DNA from: Aquirufa beregesia
GTDB lineage: Bacteria; Bacteroidota; Bacteroidia; Cytophagales; Spirosomataceae
Reading direction: 5' to 3'
Assembly (NCBI RefSeq): GCF_011090385.1
Contig: NZ_SEWW01000002.1
Coordinates: forward strand, 299,825 to 363,824
Length of the DNA: 64,000 bases
This document shows, piece by piece, positions 17,259 to 26,869 of the stretch. The notes beneath the pieces are model-generated. The model did no database searches. It was not told where the DNA came from and saw nothing but the letters and a program-made list of their open reading frames with translations. Position 1 is the first letter of the stretch; each line of letters opens with the position of its first letter. Both the position numbers and the translations under genes were made by a program.

Positions 17259-17960
17259 ATGTCAGTAGCCATCATGCAGCCGTATTTTTTTCCTTATTTG
17301 GGCTATTTTCAATTAGTTCAATCGGTGGATGATTTTGTCTTTTATGACGATGTCATGTTCATCAAAAAAGGTTGGATAAATCGAAATCAAATATTAATGC
17401 AGCAAAATGCTTTTTTATTTACCATCCCCCTAGAAAAACAGAGTCAGAATAAGAGTATTCGGGAATCCAACATAGCTTGGGGCCCTGAGTTTCCCAATAA
17501 ATGGTTACAACAATTGCAGTCTGCTTATAAAAAAGCTCCACAGTTTATACTCGTGATGGACTTGATCGAGTCTGTTTTACAAAAAAAGCCTATGAGTATT
17601 GCCGATTTAGCGGCCTCTAGCGTAATGGCAACTTGGCAATATTTAAACTTAGAAAAAAGATTTCACTTTAGTTCTGAATTAGGCGTTTCCAAAGATCTTG
17701 ATCGCGCAGAAAGGCTCATGGCCATAACAGATAATTTGGGAAGTAAACAGTATATAAATGCCAAAAATGGTCAAGAATTATATCAAAAAGAGTATTTTGC
17801 CGACCAAGGATTTCAATTGCATTTTTTAAATCAATCTTTACCTCCTTATTCACAAGGGAGTAAACATGATTTTATTCCAGGCTTATCCATGATTGATGTA
17901 CTGATGTGGAATTCTAAACAGGATATTGTATCGATGCTTTCGTCTTATTCTTTGATTTAA
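17259..17960 (+). CDS. WbqC-like family protein
   Basis: The ATG at 17259 gives 233 residues. The start MSVAIMQPYFFPYLGYFQLV and FVFYDDVMFIKKGWINRNQI are the hallmarks of the WbqC family, found in O-antigen and sugar-nucleotide gene clusters. The biochemical role is poorly known; an involvement in amino-sugar or lipid-linked glycan synthesis has been proposed. The neighbour downstream is a sugar-nucleotide dehydratase, in keeping with that context. An earlier start at 17244 would overlap thiL by 14 bases and is not preferred. Confidence 0.88.
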   Translation: MSVAIMQPYFFPYLGYFQLVQSVDDFVFYDDVMFIKKGWINRNQILMQQNAFLFTIPLEKQSQNKSIRESNIAWGPEFPNKWLQQLQSAYKKAPQFILVMDLIESVLQKKPMSIADLAASSVMATWQYLNLEKRFHFSSELGVSKDLDRAERLMAITDNLGSKQYINAKNGQELYQKEYFADQGFQLHFLNQSLPPYSQGSKHDFIPGLSMIDVLMWNSKQDIVSMLSSYSLI

Positions 17961-18054
17961 TAAGCTAAATTCCGTTAAATAAATTTACATATTATTTGAT
18001 TGCATAATTGTTAACTTTACAGGAATTCTCTTCTACAGGGAATTGCGAAAGTAA

Positions 18055-19992
18055 ATGGGTTCTATGTCACAATCTTTACTCCTTAGTAAATATTCTAATA
18101 CCTTCTTGTCAAGGTGGTTAGTATTTGCTTTTGATTTGGGGATTGTCATTTTTTCCTTTTCAGCTGCGACCTTGCTTCGCATGAATTTTCGCTTGACAGA
18201 TATTGATTTCAATGTTTTTAAATACCATTTCTTATTCCTATTTATCTTTAGGGCACTTTCATTTCTCTATTTCCAATCCTATACAGGGATAATCCGCCAT
18301 ACCAGTATAGAGGATGCCGTTATTATTTTGAAAGCCGTTTTTACTGGGACTTTCTTAGCCACCATGCTCTCCTTGGTTGTTAGGTATTATTTCAATTTGG
18401 ATACCTTGTTTTATGTTCCATTATCCATTTTATTAATTGATTTCTTTATCTGTTTATTCTTAATGGTATCATTAAGGTTTTGGGTAAAATCATTCTATGA
18501 GTCTTTTGTTAGAGAGTTTAGGCCATCAGTTGGGATATTGATTTATGGAGCTGGATATTCAGGGATGTTAACTAAAAATGTCATACATAATGATCGAAGC
18601 ATCAATTATACCATATTAGGATTTATCGACGATAATGAATCAAAAATCGGAAAAACTATCGAGGGGATTCGTGTGTATAGTTTGACTGAAGCTATGGATA
18701 AGTTTGTGGATAAAACGGATGGTCTTGAGGTCATAATGGCCATAAATAATATCTCTCTAAAAGTTAAAAAGAGGATTACTGATGTCTTTCTGGACCGAGG
18801 AGTCGTGGTTAAAATTCTTCCTCCTGTGGAAAAGTGGGTTGGGGGAGAATTTGCTGTAAATCAAATCCATAATGTGAAAATTGAAGATTTGTTAGGCCGG
18901 GATGTTATTCAAATGAATAATAAGCAAGTTGGAGAGCAACTGTTCAGCAAAACCATTCTAGTCACAGGAGCTGCTGGGTCTATTGGAAGTGAAATAGTTC
19001 GACAGTTAGTAGCCTATTTGCCTGCCTCCATTATATTGGTTGACCAGGCCGAATCTGGATTGTTTGACCTAGAATTTGAAATCTCCTCGAGTATTCCCAT
19101 TAATACCAAGTTGTCTGTGTATGTGGCCGATGTGACGGACCAAAAACGCATGGCTCGGATTATTTCAGCCCATAAACCTAACTTTATTTTTCATGCGGCT
19201 GCTTATAAGCATGTACCATTAATGGAAAGTAATCCCTACGAGGCCGTTCGAATCAATGTTTTGGGGACTAAAATACTTTCTGAATTGGCTGCGGAATTCC
19301 AAGTGGAGCGTTTTGTGATGGTATCTACCGATAAGGCGGTTAATCCAACGAATGTAATGGGAGCAACGAAGCGGTTAGCTGAAATGTATACCCAATCGAT
19401 GAATAATTTAGAAGGGGTATCCACCAAATTCATTGCCACTCGTTTTGGGAATGTATTAGGTTCTAGTGGATCCGTGATTCCATTATTCAAGAAACAAATT
19501 GAGCGAGGTGGACCGGTTACCGTTACACATCCAGATATCACACGCTATTTTATGACTATTCCTGAAGCCTGTGAGCTCGTTTTAGAGGCGGCTACCATGG
19601 GAAATGGGGGAGAAGTATTTGTTTTTGACATGGGAGATTCCGTAAAAATCATCGACTTAGCTAAGAAGATGATTACCTTAAGCGGCTTACGGGTTGATCG
19701 TGATATTGAAATTAAATTTACAGGTCTTCGTCCAGGTGAGAAGCTTTATGAGGAGTTATTGAATAACAATGAAAACACATTGCCTACCCATCATCCTAAG
19801 ATTTTAATTGCTAAAGTCAATACACCAAGTTATTCCTATATGGAAATTCAATCCAATGAATTAGAACATATTTTGGACCATGGAACGAGTAATCAATTAG
19901 TATCCAAAATCAAGGATATTATTCCAGAGTATAAATCAAATAACTCTGTTTTTGAACAATTGGACAAAGCTTTCATCCGTTCTAAGGGTTAG
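18055..19992 (+). CDS. membrane-bound FlaA1/CapD-type nucleotide-sugar 4,6-dehydratase
   Basis: A 645-residue protein with four or five N-terminal membrane segments (to about residue 150), a CoA-binding-like Rossmann domain (about 160-280), and a C-terminal short-chain dehydrogenase domain with TGAAGSIGSE near 305. The usual YxxxK catalytic pair appears as MGATK, with Met for Tyr, as in the long WbpM/PglF type UDP-N-acetylglucosamine 4,6-dehydratases. It probably makes a 4-keto-6-deoxy sugar for surface glycans. Its stop overlaps that of the convergent PAP2 gene by four bases. Confidence 0.92.
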   Translation: MGSMSQSLLLSKYSNTFLSRWLVFAFDLGIVIFSFSAATLLRMNFRLTDIDFNVFKYHFLFLFIFRALSFLYFQSYTGIIRHTSIEDAVIILKAVFTGTFLATMLSLVVRYYFNLDTLFYVPLSILLIDFFICLFLMVSLRFWVKSFYESFVREFRPSVGILIYGAGYSGMLTKNVIHNDRSINYTILGFIDDNESKIGKTIEGIRVYSLTEAMDKFVDKTDGLEVIMAINNISLKVKKRITDVFLDRGVVVKILPPVEKWVGGEFAVNQIHNVKIEDLLGRDVIQMNNKQVGEQLFSKTILVTGAAGSIGSEIVRQLVAYLPASIILVDQAESGLFDLEFEISSSIPINTKLSVYVADVTDQKRMARIISAHKPNFIFHAAAYKHVPLMESNPYEAVRINVLGTKILSELAAEFQVERFVMVSTDKAVNPTNVMGATKRLAEMYTQSMNNLEGVSTKFIATRFGNVLGSSGSVIPLFKKQIERGGPVTVTHPDITRYFMTIPEACELVLEAATMGNGGEVFVFDMGDSVKIIDLAKKMITLSGLRVDRDIEIKFTGLRPGEKLYEELLNNNENTLPTHHPKILIAKVNTPSYSYMEIQSNELEHILDHGTSNQLVSKIKDIIPEYKSNNSVFEQLDKAFIRSKG

Positions 19993-20627
19993 ATTTTCAA
20001 CCATCTTTTTACTAAGTAGATTGCCCCTATGGTCACTATGGGAGCTGCTATGATATCCATGGTATAATGCACATGTTGGATAAGTAATAGGATCATGAGT
20101 ATCACGGTTAATACATAAGCCCATTTTTTCTCTCCGGTTTTTGGAAGAAAGAAACACACAAAAACCATGGTGGCGGTATGTCCCGAAAAAAATAGGTCTT
20201 TGGTTATGGCCAAATTCTCTCCATAAATAAATATTTCTGCTAGCGGGTCGTGCAAATCCACTAAATTTAGGGGTGGATTTAAAGGAATAAGGTAAATACA
20301 GCTGAGTCGAATTAGGGTTTCTAAATTGAATGCCCAGGCAAACCATAAAAAGGTATTTGGACTGGGAATTAATCGAATTAAAAGGTAAATAACACTGCAA
20401 TAAATGATGCCAAAAATAGGGTAGGAGACATTGAAAGCTGGAATATGGGCTAATAGAATGTCTTGAATTAACATTCCTTCGCGCAGCTGAATCCATTGAA
20501 AATAGTCATCTGCTTTCCAGGGGAATAGCATAAATATGAGCAAGGAACCCACGAATTTCCATCGAAAAGCACTTTCCTCCCAAGCCTTTGACCAGTTTAC
20601 TCGAACTGATTGGATATAACTTTTCAT
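19989..20627 (-). CDS. PAP2_C / sphingomyelin-synthase-like membrane phosphatase
   Basis: A 212-residue protein with about six hydrophobic segments. The pair of active-site motifs is ITKDLFFSGHTATMVF (near residue 140) and HVHYTMDIIAAP (near 185); the arrangement FSGHT plus HYTxD is that of the PAP2_C branch, which includes eukaryotic sphingomyelin synthases. A phospholipid or sphingolipid head-group phosphatase or transferase is likely; Bacteroidota do make sphingolipids, but the substrate here is inference. Confidence 0.82.
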   Translation of the reverse strand: MKSYIQSVRVNWSKAWEESAFRWKFVGSLLIFMLFPWKADDYFQWIQLREGMLIQDILLAHIPAFNVSYPIFGIIYCSVIYLLIRLIPSPNTFLWFAWAFNLETLIRLSCIYLIPLNPPLNLVDLHDPLAEIFIYGENLAITKDLFFSGHTATMVFVCFFLPKTGEKKWAYVLTVILMILLLIQHVHYTMDIIAAPIVTIGAIYLVKRWLKI

Positions 20628-20686
20628 GCTTATCTTTGGTTCTATCTATAATTTAAGTCCGCAAAACTACGTTAAAAATTAAAATA

Positions 20687-21346
20687 ATGGAGAAATTGAT
20701 GAAAAATGCCTGGGTAATTCTCGGAATAGTAATAAGCTTTTCTCATTTTTCATGTGGAAACGCTACAAAAGATAAAATAAATACAAAAATGGCAAATACA
20801 GAATCAAGTCATGCACAACTGGAAACAATCACCTTTGGAGCCGGATGCTTTTGGTGCGTGGAGGCCGTATATCAGCGTGTCAAGGGAGTGCATTCCGTGG
20901 TTTCAGGATATATGGGTGGCAAAATGAAAAACCCAAGCTATCGCGATGTGTGCACAGGACTTACAGGTCATGCCGAAGTTTGTCAGTTGACATATGATCC
21001 TAAGCAGGTGTCCTTTGAAACCTTATTAGAAATCTTTTGGCAAACGCATGATCCTACTACCTTGAACCGACAAGGGGCAGATGTGGGAACGCAATATCGT
21101 TCTGCGATTTTTTATCATACTCAAGCGCAAAAAGCTGCAGCCGATCAGTGGAAGCAAAATTTGAATACTAAGAAGGTCTTTCCTAATCCTATCGTAACAG
21201 AAATTGTAGCTGAAAGCACTTTTTATCCTGCGGAAGATTACCATCAAGACTATTTTAATCAAAATGGAGAAGAGCCTTATTGTAAAATAGTCATCAAACC
21301 TAAGATGGATAAATTTCTAAAAGCGTTTAAGGATAAATTAAATTAG
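20687..21346 (+). CDS. msrA: peptide methionine sulfoxide reductase MsrA, lipoprotein form
   Basis: Reduces the S-epimer of methionine sulfoxide in proteins. The catalytic motif GCFWC (Cys54 and Cys57) and the downstream GHAEV and DPTTLNRQGADVGTQYRS motifs are clear. Unusually, residues 1-23 form a lipoprotein signal peptide (SFSHFSC), so the enzyme should be anchored in the envelope and protect exported proteins. It has no MsrB domain. The stop codon overlaps that of the convergent LptD-like gene by four bases. Confidence 0.95.
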   Translation: MEKLMKNAWVILGIVISFSHFSCGNATKDKINTKMANTESSHAQLETITFGAGCFWCVEAVYQRVKGVHSVVSGYMGGKMKNPSYRDVCTGLTGHAEVCQLTYDPKQVSFETLLEIFWQTHDPTTLNRQGADVGTQYRSAIFYHTQAQKAAADQWKQNLNTKKVFPNPIVTEIVAESTFYPAEDYHQDYFNQNGEEPYCKIVIKPKMDKFLKAFKDKLN

Positions 21347-24060
21347 AACCCCCCTTTATCGTAAAAACTTCTTCTTCTTGAAATTTTCAGCTCTTGTAAT
21401 AAGCTTGATTTAACACGTAAATCGAAGGAATAGTTACTGGCTCTTCCATAAAACGGGCTGGCAATAGGGGTCCAGTTGAAATTAAGTTCCCAGCAGTGTA
21501 GATCTCGATGTACCGAAATATTGGTATAGGTAAGTCCACTGTATTTGAAATCATATCCAGAACTAAATGAAAATTTCCATTTCTCACTAAGGCTCAAATC
21601 CCCCTGAAAGGTTAAGCCACTAATATTTTGAGATGGTGCTAAGCCTGCTCGGTTCATGCTAAATTGATAGCTGAATGAAAAGGACCAAGGTATATTCCAG
21701 TCGACATAATCATCCCGATTTCTATTAATTTGTTTTAATTGAGCTTCTGAAGCATTTTTGCTTACTTTTTCTCCTTGGCCTTTGGCTGGAGCAAATCTCT
21801 TCCCAATGGATAAATTAAAGGATTGCAAACGGGCTAAACCTTCCCCTTTGGTTGCCATTAAATCGGGTGTTCTTCTTCCCACCACAGCAAAAGATTGATC
21901 AGGAACGTACAAATAAGGATCTAAGTTTCCTCCAATATTGATATCAAATTGTTTGATTCTTGAATTGGCATTAAATGACAAATTGGACAAATTGTATTCC
22001 TTGGCTAATAAATTATAGCTTCCATTAATGCCAAAGTTGTCAAGAATATTGATTTTTTCTGATTCTTTGGTAGCCGTGTCGGACTTGGTTTTCAATTTAG
22101 CCTCCAAAGTATTTTGTATCCCAAAACTAATACTTCCAGATGCTCCTCCATAACTGAGTTGGCGAGGGTCAAATGTGCTAATCCTTCGAATATCCCCTAC
22201 TTGTTCTTCCCCATTATTATTGATGAATTTTCTATTATTGATACGAACATCTTGGTAATATCCATACGTTGGATCAGAATAATCAGGGGTATAACTTAAA
22301 CTTACACTAGGTGCCATGGTATGACGTATAGCTTGCAGTCGACCTTTGCTAAAGCGCATAGTCCCATACACACGGGTGTTCATACTAGCCGAAAAGGAAA
22401 TCTGCGAGCTGAATTTGGGCAACCCTCCTACCGTATCTATTCTGACGGTAGAATCGGAAGGCATGTAGGTGTATTTATAGGAACGGGTATACATATTCCC
22501 TGACCAAGAAATTCCTGGGGTCAGGTTAATGTAGGGATTGATTTTAATATTGGGTAAGGATAATGGAATGCTATAATTGAATTTGGTTTGTGCTTTTTCC
22601 AATAACATGGGAAGGGTGCTTCCATTCAACGGAATCACCCCGGGAGGTAAATCGTCAGCATTTTTTGGAATAAATGGCTTTTGAATGATTCCTCGTTGAC
22701 TATTCGATTCACGAGGATAAACATCAAATTCATAACGAGTGTACAAATCGGACACTTGGTTCGTCAAACTGACTGTTCCTGAAAAGTCCATTCCAATTCT
22801 AAACTGATCGATGAAGCGATCGGCAATAGCATTCTTTTTCTTAAAAGGCTGGAATTGGTTTAGACCAAGGTTGAAATCGGTACCTGCATCAAAAACCCGA
22901 GTGGTGGTATTTTGATTGATACGTAAACTAATACCACTTCTAAAATTTTGTCCGATGGCTTTGGTATATTGAACGGAAGAACCAATGGTATTGGAAAGGT
23001 ATTGTTGCGTATTAAACGTGTTGAATTGATTGTAAGAGTTCGAGGCAATGTTAACGGAGGCGGAGAAACTAGAATTACCTAAGCTTCTAGGGCTATGCGA
23101 CCATTGTAAGGAAAAATCTGTACGAGTCGAAGGACTGAATTCGGAACCTGAATTATTGCGATTTAGGGCTAAGTTAAAGGAGCCAGTATATCGGTAACGC
23201 TTATTGTATTGGGAATTAGCCCCTAAACCCCAGCCCCCTTTGGAGTAAATTTGTCCCGTGAATCGAACACCAATGTTTTCACTCGCCGCCCAATAGTACC
23301 CCCCATCACGTAAGTAAAACCCTCTCCCTGAAGGTTCTTCTCCATAAGTAGGGATTAGAATACCGGACTTACCCGCTTCTTTGGGTTGAGAATAGGGGAA
23401 AAAACCAAAAGGCAAACCAATGGGTAGGGGAATGTCATTCAGTTCAAAATGGAATGGCCCCGAAATGATTTCTTTTTTACCGACTACTTTAATTTTACTA
23501 GCTCGAATATTAAAATGTGGGTGACTTAAATTACAGGTGGTATAAATGGCATTTCGGATGTAGAGATTTTCCTCTTCATCTTTTTTGACATTTTTTCCTT
23601 GAACAAAACCCTCTCCTTGTTGGGTGACAATACCCTTGATAATAGCTCTTTTCGATTTGAAATTATAGCGTATTTCATCCGAGTCATATTTGTCACTTCC
23701 CTGGGTAAATACGGGAAGACCTACCATCTTTTTACTGGTAGAATCATAGGTGCCTTTGGCGTATACTTCGTTTTTTGCCCAATCTAAGCGAATATATTCA
23801 GCCTCTAAACTGATGTTGCCATATTTCACTTTGGCCCCTCCATATAAATTGACAATTTGCTGATCTGCATCTAACACAGTGGAATCCACCGCAGAATAGA
23901 AAACAGTAGTTTGTAAATCTTGACTTTTACTAGCGGTATCTTTAGGGATACTTTTCTGGATAGTATCGGCGCGAACAATTCGTTGAGCATGGACGCTGGG
24001 TAGGCCAATGCAGGTTAAAATTAAAACAACGAAAAGAGAATAGATGCAATTCTTTATCAA
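21343..24060 (-). CDS. LptD-like LPS-assembly outer-membrane protein
   Basis: A 905-residue protein with a signal peptide (ending SVHAQ). The N-terminal OstA/LptA-like region, residues about 55-220 (DADQQIVNLYGGAKVKYGNI), is followed by a large beta-barrel region of alternating aromatic strands. The barrel motif GILIPTYGEEPSGRGFYLRDG is typical of Bacteroidota LptD. It is expected to insert lipopolysaccharide into the outer leaflet. The C-terminus ends in Phe (KGGF), as in many outer-membrane barrels. Confidence 0.88.
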   Translation of the reverse strand: MIKNCIYSLFVVLILTCIGLPSVHAQRIVRADTIQKSIPKDTASKSQDLQTTVFYSAVDSTVLDADQQIVNLYGGAKVKYGNISLEAEYIRLDWAKNEVYAKGTYDSTSKKMVGLPVFTQGSDKYDSDEIRYNFKSKRAIIKGIVTQQGEGFVQGKNVKKDEEENLYIRNAIYTTCNLSHPHFNIRASKIKVVGKKEIISGPFHFELNDIPLPIGLPFGFFPYSQPKEAGKSGILIPTYGEEPSGRGFYLRDGGYYWAASENIGVRFTGQIYSKGGWGLGANSQYNKRYRYTGSFNLALNRNNSGSEFSPSTRTDFSLQWSHSPRSLGNSSFSASVNIASNSYNQFNTFNTQQYLSNTIGSSVQYTKAIGQNFRSGISLRINQNTTTRVFDAGTDFNLGLNQFQPFKKKNAIADRFIDQFRIGMDFSGTVSLTNQVSDLYTRYEFDVYPRESNSQRGIIQKPFIPKNADDLPPGVIPLNGSTLPMLLEKAQTKFNYSIPLSLPNIKINPYINLTPGISWSGNMYTRSYKYTYMPSDSTVRIDTVGGLPKFSSQISFSASMNTRVYGTMRFSKGRLQAIRHTMAPSVSLSYTPDYSDPTYGYYQDVRINNRKFINNNGEEQVGDIRRISTFDPRQLSYGGASGSISFGIQNTLEAKLKTKSDTATKESEKINILDNFGINGSYNLLAKEYNLSNLSFNANSRIKQFDINIGGNLDPYLYVPDQSFAVVGRRTPDLMATKGEGLARLQSFNLSIGKRFAPAKGQGEKVSKNASEAQLKQINRNRDDYVDWNIPWSFSFSYQFSMNRAGLAPSQNISGLTFQGDLSLSEKWKFSFSSGYDFKYSGLTYTNISVHRDLHCWELNFNWTPIASPFYGRASNYSFDLRVKSSLLQELKISRRRSFYDKGGF

Positions 24061-24152
24061 ATCAGCGCTAGTTCAACGTTCAAAATGTGTATATCATCAA
24101 CGGATTGCTGATAAATTCGCATGTTAATGAACGAAGGATGGAATTTAAAAAT

Positions 24153-24180
24153 TATATTTGTCTTTGTATAAGCATACAAA
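24153..24180 (+). promoter_or_regulatory. candidate promoter element and inverted repeat before the amidase gene
   Basis: TATATTTG (24153-24160) fits the -7 element TAnnTTTG, although no -33 TTTG is seen. Directly after it, TTTGTAT (24163-24169), AAGC and ATACAAA (24174-24180) form a perfect 7-bp inverted repeat. It could be an operator or a short leader hairpin. It lies in the 162-base gap between the divergent lptD-like and amidase genes. Confidence 0.4.
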
Positions 24181-24222
24181 ATTACATTATTGCGCCTTAC
24201 CTACGTCTAATTCATTAAAATA

Positions 24223-25023
24223 ATGTTTACAGTTCTTAGAGCTTTTGTTGGATTTGCCTTAACATGTCTGTTAATTGCTGCCATACCAAGTCCTCCTGAG
24301 CCTACTCGTTCTGCTAAGCGTAACTTGGTAAAAACAATTTGTCTGGATGCTGGTCATGGGGGAAAAGACCCTGGATGTTTAGGCCCTAAAGGAGCCCAAG
24401 AGGGGAAAGTGACTTTGAAAATTATCCTAGAAGTAGGAAAGCGTTTAAAAAGTGAATTTCCTGACTTGAAGGTGGTTTATACTCGAGATACGGATGATTT
24501 TATTGAATTGAATGAGCGGGCTAACATTGCTAATCGCAGCCGTTCTGACCTATTTATCTCCGTGCACTGTAATGCAGCCACCAATAAGGCGGCTTATGGA
24601 ACGGAAACATACACGATGGGTTTACATAAAACGGATGGTAATTTAAACGTAGCCAAGCGAGAAAACTCCGTTATTTTGCAAGAGAAAGATTATCAGACCA
24701 CCTATAATGGATTTGATCCTAGTTCTCCTTTGGCCCATATCATGATGGCAAATTACCAAAGTGCTTTTATGGCCAGTTCGGTGAAATTTGCCTCTAAAGT
24801 AGAGGAGCAGTTTGCGAAAGTATATAATAGAAAAAGCTTTGGCGTTAAGCAAGCTGGATTTTTAGTTATTTGGCGAACAGCCATGCCCAGTGTATTGATT
24901 GAAACAGGTTTTTTAACAAACCCAGAAGAAGAGGGTTATTTAAATTCGGAAAAAGGTCAATCAGAAGTAGCTGATGCTATCATAGGGGCATTTAAAAAGT
25001 ATAAGGAAGAAATCGAAAAATAG
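24223..25023 (+). CDS. N-acetylmuramoyl-L-alanine amidase (Amidase_3)
   Basis: A zinc hydrolase that cuts the bond between MurNAc and L-Ala in peptidoglycan. The 266 residues have a signal peptide-like N-terminus (residues 1-25), the first zinc His in CLDAGHGGKDPG, a Glu in QEGKVTLK, a second His in LFISVHCNAA, and the catalytic Glu in SVLIETGFLTN. It has no SPOR or AMIN domain. It is the first gene of a run with mlaD-like and prmA genes spaced by 8 and 7 bases. Confidence 0.94.
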   Translation: MFTVLRAFVGFALTCLLIAAIPSPPEPTRSAKRNLVKTICLDAGHGGKDPGCLGPKGAQEGKVTLKIILEVGKRLKSEFPDLKVVYTRDTDDFIELNERANIANRSRSDLFISVHCNAATNKAAYGTETYTMGLHKTDGNLNVAKRENSVILQEKDYQTTYNGFDPSSPLAHIMMANYQSAFMASSVKFASKVEEQFAKVYNRKSFGVKQAGFLVIWRTAMPSVLIETGFLTNPEEEGYLNSEKGQSEVADAIIGAFKKYKEEIEK

Positions 25024-25031
25024 TTTCTGAC

Positions 25032-25979
25032 ATGTTTCAAAGTAATGAATTAAAAGTTGGGTTTTTGGCCTTAATCGCCTTTTTAATCCTATATTTTGGC
25101 TTTAATTTTCTGAAGGGGAACGATGTATTTTCCTCTTCTAGAATCTATTATGTCGAATATGACAATGTGGATGGCTTAATGGTTTCCAATCAGGTCATGG
25201 TAAACGGTATTGAAGTAGGGAAGGTTAAATCAGTCACTTTACAGCCAGAAAAAGGGAATAAAATATTAGTGACCCTTCGCTTGGCTAAAGGTTTAGTTAT
25301 TCCAGATAAAACAGAAGCTATTTTGATGGATGGAGCCCTGTTGGGAGGTAAAATTATCCGTTTAGAATTTGGTGGAAAAGGAACTCTGCCAGAAGAATCG
25401 TTCATCCCTGGTTCCATGGAAAAAGGAGTTACTTCCTTATTAAAAGAAAGAGCCATTCCCGTAATTGAAAATGCCGATTCTTTATTGATTTCTTTTCGTC
25501 AAATCAGTAAAAAGTTTGAACATACAGGATCCTATTTGAATGAGTTAATCAAAAGCTCCAATAGTACCGTCAATGGGATTAATGGTTCAGTGAATGGTAT
25601 GGTGGAAGAAAATCGGAATAATATAGCACAGATTTCTGCCAATATGAAAACATTGTCACAGAGCTTGATTGAAACCGAAAAACAATTGAAGCCTATTCTA
25701 GTCAAATTCAACACGGTGGCGGATTCGATGCAAGCCTTGCAAGTAGGGAGAACATTGCATGAAGCTAATCTGGCTGTGGCGTCTATCCAACGTATTGTTT
25801 CAGGTTTGGAAAAAGGCCAAGGTTCCGCAGGTAAGTTCTTGAAGAACGACAGCTTATATGTTGGCTTAAACAAGACCTTGTTGGATTTAGATAAATTATT
25901 GATCGACTTCCGCTTGAAACCTAAGCGATACGTGAATATTTCAGTATTTGGGAAGAAGGATACACCTCCTAGTAATTAA
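25032..25979 (+). CDS. MlaD/MCE-family lipid-transport protein
   Basis: A 315-residue protein with one N-terminal membrane anchor (GFLALIAFLILYFGFNFLKG) and an MCE domain, about 38-115 (YVEYDNVDGLMVSNQVMVNG). The rest is predicted helical and coiled, ending with the low-complexity KDTPPSN. MCE proteins form hexamers that carry phospholipids between the membranes, usually with an ABC transporter (MlaE/MlaF); those genes are not adjacent here. Sharing an operon with an amidase suggests envelope maintenance. Confidence 0.9.
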   Translation: MFQSNELKVGFLALIAFLILYFGFNFLKGNDVFSSSRIYYVEYDNVDGLMVSNQVMVNGIEVGKVKSVTLQPEKGNKILVTLRLAKGLVIPDKTEAILMDGALLGGKIIRLEFGGKGTLPEESFIPGSMEKGVTSLLKERAIPVIENADSLLISFRQISKKFEHTGSYLNELIKSSNSTVNGINGSVNGMVEENRNNIAQISANMKTLSQSLIETEKQLKPILVKFNTVADSMQALQVGRTLHEANLAVASIQRIVSGLEKGQGSAGKFLKNDSLYVGLNKTLLDLDKLLIDFRLKPKRYVNISVFGKKDTPPSN

Positions 25980-25986
25980 TTAAAAT

Positions 25987-26814
25987 ATGGCAACTATTCA
26001 AGCACGTATTTCAGCTTCAGCTGAATTGTCGGATATTTTATTGGCAGAACTAGGCGAAATAGGCTTTGATATTTTTGAAGATACAGAAGAAGGATTTTTT
26101 GCTTATTGCCCAGAAGCCTTATTTAATCAGGAGGCTTTTCAAGAAATTATTGATCGATATCAAGCTCTTGGTCGTATTGAAATAGAAATGGGGCGTATTG
26201 AAAAGCAGAATTGGAATCATGTTTGGGAAAGTAATTATGATCCGATTCGTATTTCTAATTTATTATTTATCCGAGCTAGCTTTCATGAATCCGAGCCAGG
26301 CTATCAGATGGAATTAGTCATTAATCCCAAGATGTCTTTTGGTACAGGCCATCATGAAACTACCAGTTTAATGGTAGAAACGCTGTTTACCTTGGATTTA
26401 GAAGGGAAATCGGTCTTAGATGCAGGTACTGGTACTGGCATTTTGGCCTTTGTGGCTAAAAAATTGGGGGCTACCCCTGTGATTGGATTTGATGTGGATG
26501 AATGGTCTGTCGAAAATTCCATGGAGAATGCAGGATTAAATGATTTAACGTCTGTACGATTTGATTTAGGAACCATTCGGGATCAATCTACGGATGAATA
26601 TGATGTATTGTTGGCCAATATCAATCGTAATATTTTATTAGACGAAATGGCGGAATATGCTCGTCGGATTAAACCAGGAGGGCATTTATTATTAAGTGGA
26701 TTCTACCAAGAAGATGTCCCTTTATTATTGCAAGAAGCTTCAGAGGCAGGCCTTTCCTTTATCTCAGAAAGGGAGAAGAACCGATGGACCTGTTTACACT
26801 TGAGAAAGCTTTAA
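25987..26814 (+). CDS. prmA: ribosomal protein L11 methyltransferase
   Basis: Methylates L11 on lysines and the N-terminus using S-adenosylmethionine. The 275 residues show the PrmA motifs FGTGHHETTSLMVETL (near 118), SVLDAGTGTGILAFVAKKLG (near 140) and LLANINRNILLDEMAEY (near 210). The last gene of the amidase-mlaD-prmA group; a spacer of 109 bases then separates it from the SNF2 gene. Confidence 0.95.
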   Translation: MATIQARISASAELSDILLAELGEIGFDIFEDTEEGFFAYCPEALFNQEAFQEIIDRYQALGRIEIEMGRIEKQNWNHVWESNYDPIRISNLLFIRASFHESEPGYQMELVINPKMSFGTGHHETTSLMVETLFTLDLEGKSVLDAGTGTGILAFVAKKLGATPVIGFDVDEWSVENSMENAGLNDLTSVRFDLGTIRDQSTDEYDVLLANINRNILLDEMAEYARRIKPGGHLLLSGFYQEDVPLLLQEASEAGLSFISEREKNRWTCLHLRKL

Positions 26815-26869
26815 TTTTGTAGTTTTCTAATATTAGCCTATATTTTTTCGGTATTTCGTTTAAAAACCT

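Noticed and set aside
19936-20496. 186-residue frame overlapping the PAP2 gene in another frame
   Set aside because: The overlapping frame has the PAP2 motifs FSGHT and HYTxD in the right order; this one has no such features.
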